A stretch of 64,000 nucleotides of DNA, from assembly GCF_003350005.1 (NCBI RefSeq), contig NZ_QLKS01000003.1, forward strand, positions 1 to 64,000, given 5' to 3'. The notes under the pieces were generated by a model. That model saw only the letters and a program-made list of their open reading frames with translations, searched no databases and was not told the origin of the DNA. The DNA is from Psychrobacter proteolyticus (lineage in GTDB: Bacteria; Pseudomonadota; Gammaproteobacteria; Pseudomonadales; Moraxellaceae). Position numbers and translations under genes: made by a program. Shown here in pieces: positions 56,892 to 64,000 of the stretch. Numbering within the stretch: position 1 is the first letter of the stretch; each line of letters opens with the position of its first letter.

Positions 56892-58463
56892 ATGCAACCC
56901 ACCGATTCAAAAACATCTACAGCATCTGATATGGCAGCGCAAAACAGTAACGCTCAAACGAATGAAGCTCAAACAAACGACACCCAAACGATTGTCATTC
57001 CGCCTAGTAAGAAAAAATCAAAGCCATCATCAAAGACACGTCGTCGTCTAAAAGATGCAGAGCCAATTCCATTTAATATTGATGGCTTATCACATGATGG
57101 TCGCGGTGTTGCTGTGTATGGTAATGGTTTTGATGTTGCGGAAGGCCATGCTGAAGACAAGCACGGCAAAAAAATATTTGTTAGCTTTGCTCTACCCGGT
57201 GAAAGCGCCTTAGTAAAAATAACCAATAGCCGTGCTAGCTTTGAAGAAGGCGATGCCATTAGTATTACTGCCAACCCAAACCCTGAACGTGCTGTCCCAC
57301 CATGCCCGCATTTTGGTACTTGCGGTGGTTGTAACTTGCAGCACTGGCAGCCAGATGGTCAGATAAACTTTAAGCAGTCGGTACTGGCTGAAATGCTAAT
57401 GCATCAAGCCAACGCGGAACCTGACAATTGGCTCGCCCCTGTGGTCGGTGATCGTCTTGGTTATCGTACCAAAGCACGTTTAGGCGTGCGCTATGTTGTC
57501 AAAAAAGAAACCGCGCTTGTCGGCTTCCGTGAGCGTTCAAGTAATTTCTTGGCAGAATTAAATGAATGTCATATCTTGGATCCGCGTATTGGTTTCGAGA
57601 TTGAAAACCTAAAAACGCTTATTAGCACTTTAGAGAGCCGTGACAAGATTGCTCAGCTTGAGCTTGCAATGGGTGAGCAACTGCCAGAACTACCTGATGG
57701 TAATCAGCCAGTTGCGCTCATCGTACGTAATTTAGAACCGTTGTCAGACGCTGATATAGACAAACTAAAAGTCTTTTTTGCAGCGCGTAATTGGCAGCTG
57801 TATTTGCAGTCGAAAGGCGTTGATAGCATCCAACGTATTGCGTTGACAGACGCTGATGATTTGAGCGAGCAATTTGGGCGTTTATATTATCAATTGCCAG
57901 AGTATGATCTGACTTTTGAATTTATCCCTACTGACTTTACTCAAGTAAATCTATCCGTAAACCGTCAGATGACCAAGCTTGCCTGTGACTTATTGGACTT
58001 AAAAGCAGGCGAACGCGTACTAGATTTATTCAGTGGTTTAGGTAACTTTAGCTTGCCACTAGCGCGCCTCGTTGGCGAGACAGGCTCAGTAGTCGGTGTC
58101 GAAGGCAGTGAGGCCATGACCAAACGTGCTGCTGACAACGCCCGTCGCAACGGTATCAACAATACTGAGTTTTATAGTCAAGATTTGACTCAAGACTGTA
58201 CTGATAAGCCATGGGCCAACCAAGGCTTTGACGCACTGTTGATTGATCCACCGCGCTCTGGTGCTTGGGAAATTATGCAATATTTGCCAAAATTCAATGC
58301 TGAGCGCATTGTTTATGTCTCTTGTAATCCAGCGACCCTTGCCCGTGATACAAAAGCATTGTTAGAACAAGGCTATCGTCTGACTCATGCTGGCGTGATG
58401 GATATGTTCTGCCATACCGGTCATGTTGAATCTATCGCTCGCTTTGAAAAAGTAGCGGTTTAA
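56892..58463 (+). CDS. rlmD: 23S rRNA (uracil(1939)-C(5))-methyltransferase
   Basis: Methylates U1939 of 23S rRNA using SAM. The 523-residue protein has a Gln/Thr/Lys-rich N-terminal extension and a TRAM domain ([15 protein letters not shown]). The [4Fe-4S] cysteines are in [15 protein letters not shown], and the SAM motif is [13 protein letters not shown]. The catalytic Cys lies in [12 protein letters not shown], with DPPRSGA before it. E. coli RlmD is 433 residues, so the N-terminus is unusually long. The ATG follows an AGGCAGG site. Confidence 0.94.
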   Translation: MQPTDSKTSTASDMAAQNSNAQTNEAQTNDTQTIVIPPSKKKSKPSSKTRRRLKDAEPIPFNIDGLSHDGRGVAVYGNGFDVAEGHAEDKHGKKIFVSFALPGESALVKITNSRASFEEGDAISITANPNPERAVPPCPHFGTCGGCNLQHWQPDGQINFKQSVLAEMLMHQANAEPDNWLAPVVGDRLGYRTKARLGVRYVVKKETALVGFRERSSNFLAELNECHILDPRIGFEIENLKTLISTLESRDKIAQLELAMGEQLPELPDGNQPVALIVRNLEPLSDADIDKLKVFFAARNWQLYLQSKGVDSIQRIALTDADDLSEQFGRLYYQLPEYDLTFEFIPTDFTQVNLSVNRQMTKLACDLLDLKAGERVLDLFSGLGNFSLPLARLVGETGSVVGVEGSEAMTKRAADNARRNGINNTEFYSQDLTQDCTDKPWANQGFDALLIDPPRSGAWEIMQYLPKFNAERIVYVSCNPATLARDTKALLEQGYRLTHAGVMDMFCHTGHVESIARFEKVAV

Positions 58464-58886
58464 TATTACTAATCTTCAAAAGTGATTAATAGTTAGTAAC
58501 AACTAATAGTTGAACCTGATTAAAGAGACAATTAAGCGTTATTACAATTATCTAAGTTAACTCAAAGCTTTGATAAGTTTATGCTAATAAATAGCCATTA
58601 TTTAGCGTAATTGACCACAGCCGTACAGAGGCTCGCTTGATTTGTCACTTTAAAATGAGATAATAGTAAACAATCTTCCTATGTTTTTGATGATGTTTCC
58701 AATCGCTACATAGCAAGCATTTGCACTCATAGCTTTATATATTTTACGCGCATTTTATAGCTGCTAAAAATAACATTTTTAGCAGTTGTATTGGTTTATA
58801 GCTGACACTTTATGGATCGTTAATTCAGAGTGTGTGCATAGTAGATGAGGTTATAATCAATTCAAAATAGCTAAGAGGAGTCGGCT
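58464..58886. other. Intergenic region between rlmD and relA
   Basis: 423 AT-rich bases with no gene or clear terminator seen. It probably includes the relA promoter. Confidence 0.3.
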
Positions 58887-61424
58887 ATGGTAAAAATTCG
58901 TGAAGGATTACCGCTGGTGGATGGACAGACCACGCAGGCCGATAGTGCAACACTTGCGGCGCAACTGGTGGCGAGCCAACGCTCTCACCAGTCAGCCAAT
59001 AGCTATGCCCAAATTCCCCTCGACATCAAATACCAGTTGGCAACTCACAAGTTACATACTACTTTTGATCGCTCAGCTGCACACACTTATCATTTGCATG
59101 ACCCTCACATTGAAGACGAGTATTTAAATGATACCAATGCGCTATCAAACGAAGAGCTTGAGGCGGTCGACTTAGACCAGGCCAATATCGACGTACCTAC
59201 TTGGCTAGATAATGTGGCAAAGCGTATTGGCCAAGAGTCAGTACCCAACCTAAGTGCAGCTTGCGAGTTTATTCGCAGTCATATGAATACCAGTGAATCT
59301 GAGCGTTCAGGCGCTTATGTGACCGGTATTGGTATGACTGATATCTTGACCTATCTTTACCAAGATGAAGACGCATTGGTCGCGGCCATGCTGTATCGCA
59401 GTGCGCGCAAATCAATCATTAGTCTCGCTGAAGTTGAAAAAAACTTTGGTCCAGATATTCTGACGCTTGTTAAAGACACCCTTGCAATGGGTAAGCTGTC
59501 GGAGATTATCGAGAGCAATAAACGCTTAGAAGACCATTTCGTCAATAACCAACGTGATCAGCTATCAAATATTTATAGTATGCTCATCTCTGTTACTAAC
59601 GATGTGCGCGTGGTACTGATAAAACTGGCTGAACGTACTTTCGCCATGCGTGAATTGACTTTTTCTAATCAAGAACGTCAAACGCGTGTCGCACGTGAAG
59701 TCATGACTATTTATGCGCCATTAGCCCATCGTTTAGGTATTGCACAGCTAAAATGGGAGCTTGAAGATTTAGCTTTCCGTTATCTCGCGCCTGATCGGTA
59801 TAAAGAAATTGCTAAGCTACTGTCAGAAAAACGTAGCGAACGTGAGTCCTATATTCAGCGCGTACAAGACAAATTAAATGAATCATTAGCAGACGCCAGT
59901 ATCGAAGGCGAGGTATCTGGGCGCGTCAAACATATCTACTCTATTTATCGAAAAATGAAGCTCAAAGGCTTATCGTTCGACCAACTTTATGACATTCGTG
60001 CCTTGCGCGTCTTGGTCAATAGCCCTTCTGACTGTTATCACGTTTTAGGCCTAGTACACGGCTTATGGCGTTACATTCCTGAACAGTTTGATGACTATAT
60101 TACTAACCCTAAGTCCAATGGTTATCGCTCGCTACATACTGCTGTAATCGCGGAAAACAAGTCACTAGAAGTCCAGATTCGTACTCATGAGATGCATTTT
60201 GAGGCCGAGCTTGGCATGTGTGCGCACGTTAATTACAAAGAAGGTCTGAAGAACAAGAAAGACAATTATCTGAATCAAAGAATCAGCTCATTACGTCAAT
60301 TATTATCTATCAATAATGAGACACGCAATCAGCCACGCTCAGCTGTGGTAGCGGGCGAAGAGATAGATGATATTGAGTTTGACGAAGAAGAGCAACTCGT
60401 TGATTTTGATGAACTAGAACGTATTTATATCTTTAGTCGTGACGGTGATATTACTGAGCTACCAAAAGGCGCGACCGTTCTTGATTTTGCCTACTATGTG
60501 CATACTCAAGTTGGCAACCGTGCGCAGGCAGCCCGCGTCAATCAGCGCTATGTGCCACTGACCTATCAGTTGAAAACAGGTGAGCAAGTTGAGATTATCA
60601 CTAAGGCATCACGTGAGCCCAATCGTGATTGGTTGGTAGCCTCGTTAGGTTATATTCATACCAATCGGGCCCGTTCAAAACTGCGCCAATGGTTTAATAA
60701 GCAAGACCGTGATAAGAATATTGAAATAGGTCGCCAAATGCTCAGTAAAGAGCTTGAGCGCCTATCTGTTCATCCTAATAGTATTGATCTAAACGACTAT
60801 ATTCAGCATTTTCATGTCAATACGACCGATGACATTATTGTAGGTCTGGTGACAGGCGATATCGGCCTGAATCAATTGACCAGTCATATCTCTCGTCAGC
60901 TACATCTAGAGCCTGAGATTCCATCAGAGAGCTTTGTACCGCATGTAGATAACAGAGATACAGGTAAGCTCGATGCGTATAAAATCCATATCGATGGTTT
61001 GGATAATATCGAAATCAATTTGGCAGGTTGTTGTCATCCTGTGCATGGCGAACCGATTGCTGGTTACATCACTTTATCGCGTGGCGTTAGCGTGCATAAT
61101 CGAGGCTGCCCAGAGTACTTACGTCTGGTCGAGCGTGACCCTGAGCGCAAGATAGAAGCCGCTTGGCAAGTACAGACTGGTCGTTATCAGCCTGTTGATA
61201 TTCATGTCGAAGCATATGACAGACGCGGTTTGCTACGTGATTTGACACAGATAATTGATAAAGAAAACGTCAATATTCGCCAAGTTCAAACACTAAGTAA
61301 CGACGACAATATTGCTTTTTTAAAGTTTCATATTGAAGTCTCAGGCTTAGCGCATTTGTCTAAGTTGCTCGCAAAATTAGAACAGCAACATGGTATTTTG
61401 CACGCGCGCCGTGCAGTTGTGTAA
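58887..61424 (+). CDS. relA: GTP pyrophosphokinase (ppGpp synthetase I)
   Basis: Ribosome-associated synthetase of (p)ppGpp under amino-acid starvation. The 845-residue protein has an N-terminal HD region in which the hydrolase His-Asp pair is replaced (AMLYRSARKS near 167-176), so hydrolysis is probably lost, as in E. coli RelA. A synthetase domain follows (IRALRVLV, SNGYRSLHTAV), then a TGS domain (IYIFSRDGDITELPKGATVLDFAY), a zinc-finger-like CCHPVHGE segment and a C-terminal ACT domain. A 100-residue N-terminal extension is present. The ATG follows AGAGGAG. Confidence 0.95.
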   Translation: MVKIREGLPLVDGQTTQADSATLAAQLVASQRSHQSANSYAQIPLDIKYQLATHKLHTTFDRSAAHTYHLHDPHIEDEYLNDTNALSNEELEAVDLDQANIDVPTWLDNVAKRIGQESVPNLSAACEFIRSHMNTSESERSGAYVTGIGMTDILTYLYQDEDALVAAMLYRSARKSIISLAEVEKNFGPDILTLVKDTLAMGKLSEIIESNKRLEDHFVNNQRDQLSNIYSMLISVTNDVRVVLIKLAERTFAMRELTFSNQERQTRVAREVMTIYAPLAHRLGIAQLKWELEDLAFRYLAPDRYKEIAKLLSEKRSERESYIQRVQDKLNESLADASIEGEVSGRVKHIYSIYRKMKLKGLSFDQLYDIRALRVLVNSPSDCYHVLGLVHGLWRYIPEQFDDYITNPKSNGYRSLHTAVIAENKSLEVQIRTHEMHFEAELGMCAHVNYKEGLKNKKDNYLNQRISSLRQLLSINNETRNQPRSAVVAGEEIDDIEFDEEEQLVDFDELERIYIFSRDGDITELPKGATVLDFAYYVHTQVGNRAQAARVNQRYVPLTYQLKTGEQVEIITKASREPNRDWLVASLGYIHTNRARSKLRQWFNKQDRDKNIEIGRQMLSKELERLSVHPNSIDLNDYIQHFHVNTTDDIIVGLVTGDIGLNQLTSHISRQLHLEPEIPSESFVPHVDNRDTGKLDAYKIHIDGLDNIEINLAGCCHPVHGEPIAGYITLSRGVSVHNRGCPEYLRLVERDPERKIEAAWQVQTGRYQPVDIHVEAYDRRGLLRDLTQIIDKENVNIRQVQTLSNDDNIAFLKFHIEVSGLAHLSKLLAKLEQQHGILHARRAVV

Positions 61425-61479
61425 ATAAAACCTTAAGCCAGTCGTTATTTATTCCATAATAGAGTTGTTAAAAAATACT

Positions 61480-62421
61480 ATGCCTGAATTACCTGAAGTA
61501 GAAACCACTAAAGCCAGTCTTGCTCCATTGTTGGGGCAACAGGTAGTTGATGTTAAAGTATTTCAGCCAAAGCTGCGCTGGATGATGCCAGATAACTTGA
61601 ACGAGCTGGTTAATTACACATTAGAGAGTGTTGAGCGCCGAGCAAAGTATCTGATTCTTAGTTTTCTACCAGTAACTGCACAGAATAACGCTCCCATGTC
61701 AGCCAGCAAAGTCGAACCGCGTCAGCTTCTTATTCACTTAGGAATGTCAGGTAGCTTACAACAGCACAGCTATGGTACTGATAAGCGTAAACATGATCAT
61801 TTAGTTGTTATTTTTAATGATAATGCTGATAAAAAGTCTCAGCTACATTACTATGATCCTAGACGTTTTGGTTCAGTACTATGGCATGAGGATTACGGCA
61901 ATAAACTACTAGATCATCTGGGTCCTGAGCCGCTTTCAAAAGATTTTACCGCAAACTATTTATACAGCTTAATTCAGCGTATTGATTTATCTAGTCAAGA
62001 TAGCAATGGGGCATTGTCAGATAGTACTAAAACGAATAAGCGACTAAAACCCATTTCCCGAGCGATTAAATCTGTCATCATGGAACAAGAAGTCGTGGTC
62101 GGTGTTGGCAATATTTATGCAACTGAAAGCCTGTACTTGTCCGGCATTCACCCTGCTACACCAGCCAATCAACTTTCATACGATCAGATTGTCATTTTAG
62201 TGAATCATATTAAAGAAATTCTAAAGAAAGCGATAAAATTGGGCGGTTCGACACTACGAGATTTCACAGTAGCAAGTGGTCAAACTGGTTACTTTCAACA
62301 AACTTTAAATGTGTACGGTAGACAAGGAGAAAGCTGTCTACATTGCAGTACGACACTAGAAAACATCAAGCTTACTGGTAGAGCCAGTGTTTATTGTCCA
62401 AATTGTCAGCCGTTAAAATAA
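61480..62421 (+). CDS. mutM: Formamidopyrimidine-DNA glycosylase
   Basis: Excises 8-oxoguanine and formamidopyrimidines and nicks the abasic site. The start must be the ATG at 61480, since the enzyme needs Pro at residue 2 as nucleophile (MPELPEVET, Glu3); an upstream in-frame start would block it. The 313 residues exceed the usual 270 through polar inserts near 64-81 and 169-190. The helix-two-turn-helix (VGVGNIYATESL) and C-terminal zinc finger (CLHC and CPNC) are intact. Follows relA by 55 bp. Confidence 0.95.
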   Translation: MPELPEVETTKASLAPLLGQQVVDVKVFQPKLRWMMPDNLNELVNYTLESVERRAKYLILSFLPVTAQNNAPMSASKVEPRQLLIHLGMSGSLQQHSYGTDKRKHDHLVVIFNDNADKKSQLHYYDPRRFGSVLWHEDYGNKLLDHLGPEPLSKDFTANYLYSLIQRIDLSSQDSNGALSDSTKTNKRLKPISRAIKSVIMEQEVVVGVGNIYATESLYLSGIHPATPANQLSYDQIVILVNHIKEILKKAIKLGGSTLRDFTVASGQTGYFQQTLNVYGRQGESCLHCSTTLENIKLTGRASVYCPNCQPLK

Positions 62422-62446
62422 CTAATAATTGATATCCGTTTGTTTG

Positions 62447-62492
62447 TACTGTGTCTAGATTAAGATAATATCTAGATACAGTATCTATTTTT
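62447..62492 (+). terminator. Terminator after mutM
   Basis: 14-base-pair stem TACTGTGTCTAGAT/ATCTAGATACAGTA (one G-U) with a 9-base loop and a TCTATTTTT tail. The rest of 62422-62706 is AT-rich with nothing else seen. Confidence 0.8.
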
Positions 62493-62706
62493 AAAAGTCT
62501 CAAATACTGCCAAAGCTATAGTTAGATTATTCTCATTTTTGTTGCTTATTAGCGCGCATCTTGCTTTAATAGTGCTAGCGCTTACATAAATAGTGCGTAT
62601 TGTTTATTTTTCTGTAATATTTAGCCTAACTATTGTTGCCGCAAGATTCCTGTGTGAAGATAGCAGCAGCCATTAATCATACTACTATGAGTTTCAGGAT
62701 ATCGTT

Positions 62707-63147
62707 ATGACTGTTAAAGCAAAAACTCAACGCACAGTTAAGCAGAGATTTTTTACTGTATTGGCAACTCTAGGATTGGTAGCTGCAACTATCCAGCCTA
62801 CTTTTGCAGCTATAGAAATTGATGAAACTGATTTTGGTCCTTCATACGAGACGATGGTAGTTGATACGATTGTCGGTAAACCACTGCAACTCGTGAATGC
62901 TGTGGCTGGTACGGCAGCTTATATCGTTAGCTTACCTTTCTCACTTATTGGTGGTAATGCAGATCAAGCACAGCAGAAGCTATTTGTTGAGCCTTGGGAT
63001 GCGATGGGACGTTGTTTAGGCTGCACAGTTGCAGAAGACAATTATTACAAATCTCAAGTCGTTGATAATAATGTAGTACGTATCGTGGTCGATCAACCGT
63101 CAGAAATTCTGATTAATACCAATGATTATGTAGTGGTTACTCCGTAA
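62707..63147 (+). CDS. Small exported protein of unknown function
   Basis: A 146-residue protein with a signal peptide (basic N-region, hydrophobic segment about 15-30, cleavage near FAA). The mature part has a hydrophobic glycine/alanine stretch (LQLVNAVAGTAAYIVSLPFSLIGG), then FVEPWDAMGRCLGC with two cysteines two residues apart. It could be a periplasmic or surface protein that touches the membrane. I do not recognise a named family. The ATG follows CAGGATA. Monocistronic with a bidirectional terminator. Confidence 0.7.
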   Translation: MTVKAKTQRTVKQRFFTVLATLGLVAATIQPTFAAIEIDETDFGPSYETMVVDTIVGKPLQLVNAVAGTAAYIVSLPFSLIGGNADQAQQKLFVEPWDAMGRCLGCTVAEDNYYKSQVVDNNVVRIVVDQPSEILINTNDYVVVTP

Positions 63148-63209
63148 CAATTTGCTTTTAGTAGGCACATCAAATAGTTCACAAAAAATGACTGTGACTA
63201 TTTCATAGC

Positions 63210-63239
63210 AAAAAGGCTAACGAGAAGTTAGCCTTTTTT
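63210..63239. terminator. Bidirectional terminator between the exported protein gene and mscL
   Basis: 11-base-pair perfect stem AAAAAGGCTAA/TTAGCCTTTTT with a 7-base loop. Confidence 0.93.
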
Positions 63240-63259
63240 ATTGTCAACGAGTTGATAAT

Positions 63260-63715
63260 TTATTTCATAATACTGGTATTACTTAATTTGGCACTGATTT
63301 CACGCAGCAACTTCACTTCCTCTGATGGCTCTTCTATTGCTTCTTCTATAACTTCCTCTACCTCTTCAGCACGGCGCATTTTATTGACACCTCTAACCAT
63401 CATAAAGATGATGAAAGCTAAGATTAGAAAGTTAATAAGCACGGTAATAAAACTACCGTAAGCCAATACAGGAACACCTGCTTCTTTGAGCGCATCATAA
63501 GTCATAGCAATACCGTCAGGTGCATCGCCTAAAACTAAGAACATGTTTTCAAAATTAATCTCGCCGCCAAAAATAAAAGCGACAATCGGCATAATAATAT
63601 CATCTACCAAAGATTTTGTTATGGTAGCAAAAGCCCCGCCAATGATGACACCGACTGCCAAATCCATCACATTGCCCTTGACAGCGAACTCTCTAAACTC
63701 TGAAACCATACTCAT
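63260..63715 (-). CDS. mscL: Large-conductance mechanosensitive channel
   Basis: A homopentameric channel that opens on extreme membrane tension during osmotic downshock. The 151-residue protein has the N-terminal amphipathic helix ([23 protein letters not shown]), TM1 and TM2, and an acidic C-terminal coil ([18 protein letters not shown]) ending in the LLREI bundle. The usual length is about 136. The ATG follows GAGGAAA. Confidence 0.96.
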   Translation of the reverse strand: MSMVSEFREFAVKGNVMDLAVGVIIGGAFATITKSLVDDIIMPIVAFIFGGEINFENMFLVLGDAPDGIAMTYDALKEAGVPVLAYGSFITVLINFLILAFIIFMMVRGVNKMRRAEEVEEVIEEAIEEPSEEVKLLREISAKLSNTSIMK

Positions 63716-63849
63716 TGTTTTTTCCTCAAAATTTATCTACAAACCAATAGATATTTATATAATTAGTGTCACACCTAGCTTTCATGTTAATAATTGAATA
63801 CATTAATACCACTATTCATTCTGTCTGTATTTTTCCAAGATTACAACAC

Positions 63850-63898
63850 AAAAAAAAGCAGTATAAAGTGAACCACTAATAGCTCACCTTATACTGCT
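63850..63898 (-). terminator. Minus-strand terminator of a gene beyond the right edge
   Basis: AGCAGTATAA/TTATACTGCT (10 base pairs) extended by GTGA/TCAC, followed on the minus strand by eight T. It must serve a minus-strand gene lying past position 64000. Confidence 0.8.
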
Positions 63899-63911
63899 CA
63901 TTTCTTAACCG

Positions 63912-63942
63912 CTTAGTGCCAGTAAAAACTACTGACACTAAG
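63912..63942. other. Second hairpin beside the edge terminator
   Basis: CTTAGTG-x-CAGTA pairs with TACTG-x-CACTAAG (12 base pairs, one mismatch) around loop AAAAC. No T run follows, so it is not a terminator by itself. Confidence 0.6.
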
Positions 63943-64000
63943 TGTTCGCGTCAAACATCAATGCTATGAATCACTAAGTAACTCATTTATTGATATTAAG

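Overview
The window looks like a chromosomal segment of a gammaproteobacterium of the family Moraxellaceae, most likely Psychrobacter. This is inferred from protein character, moderate AT-richness and gene order; no database was searched. It is mostly housekeeping DNA. I see no insertion sequence, integrase, phage block, CRISPR array or rRNA operon. Most transcription units end in strong intrinsic terminators, many of them bidirectional.

Layout. 1-1382 (minus strand): tRNA-Thr(UGU), Tyr(GUA), Gly(UCC) and Thr(GGU), then a small DUF6122 membrane protein gene and the first codons of tuf. 1574-8431 (minus): trpE, a tail-anchored FHA protein, a DUF3298/RsiV-like secreted protein, prfC, and a lipoprotein gene interrupted by an in-frame amber codon. 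8695-13806 (plus): ohr, polA, a membrane protein and an acidic Asn/Asp-rich protein. Then hemH (minus) opposite metX-metW (plus), a Sel1-repeat protein, a lone HNH nuclease, trhO, and serA divergent from a D-2-hydroxyglutarate dehydrogenase-like flavoprotein. 24165-27683: a membrane-anchored BLUF photoreceptor, a GNAT-nitrilase fusion and a thioredoxin-like protein. 28134-33952: ileS-lspA and fkpB, separated by an opposite-strand pair (cold-shock/DUF1294 protein and a stand-alone HINT-domain protein). 34053-42784: tas, plsC-like, hflX, lrgAB-like, a lytic transglycosylase, and rpsB-tsf. 43250-47701 (minus): a five-gene chemosensory-like phosphorelay. 48058-54293 (minus): a Bcr/CflA transporter, a crotonase and barA/gacS. 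54886-62421 (plus): cysM, a PolB-like exonuclease, rlmD, relA and mutM, an order that with barA resembles the gacS-cysM-rlmD-relA neighbourhood of pseudomonads. The end holds a small secreted protein and mscL.

How genes work together. metX and metW overlap by 4 bp and act in methionine synthesis. serA and the FAD dehydrogenase plausibly form a D-2-hydroxyglutarate production and recycling pair. ileS and lspA overlap by 8 bp. barA and relA are global stress and secondary-metabolism regulators.

The best candidate for an undescribed system is 43250-47701: a periplasmic binding lipoprotein, a membrane-bound kinase with an internal Hpt and a CheA-type ATPase but no CheW-like domain, a single-domain CheY-like receiver, and two CheX-like phosphatases. 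No chemoreceptor, CheW, CheR or CheB gene lies in the window. Other points of interest are the BLUF-transmembrane protein, the orphan HINT protein with Gly at the usual nucleophile position, the amber-interrupted lipoprotein, and structured intergenic stretches before metX and before the Sel1 gene.
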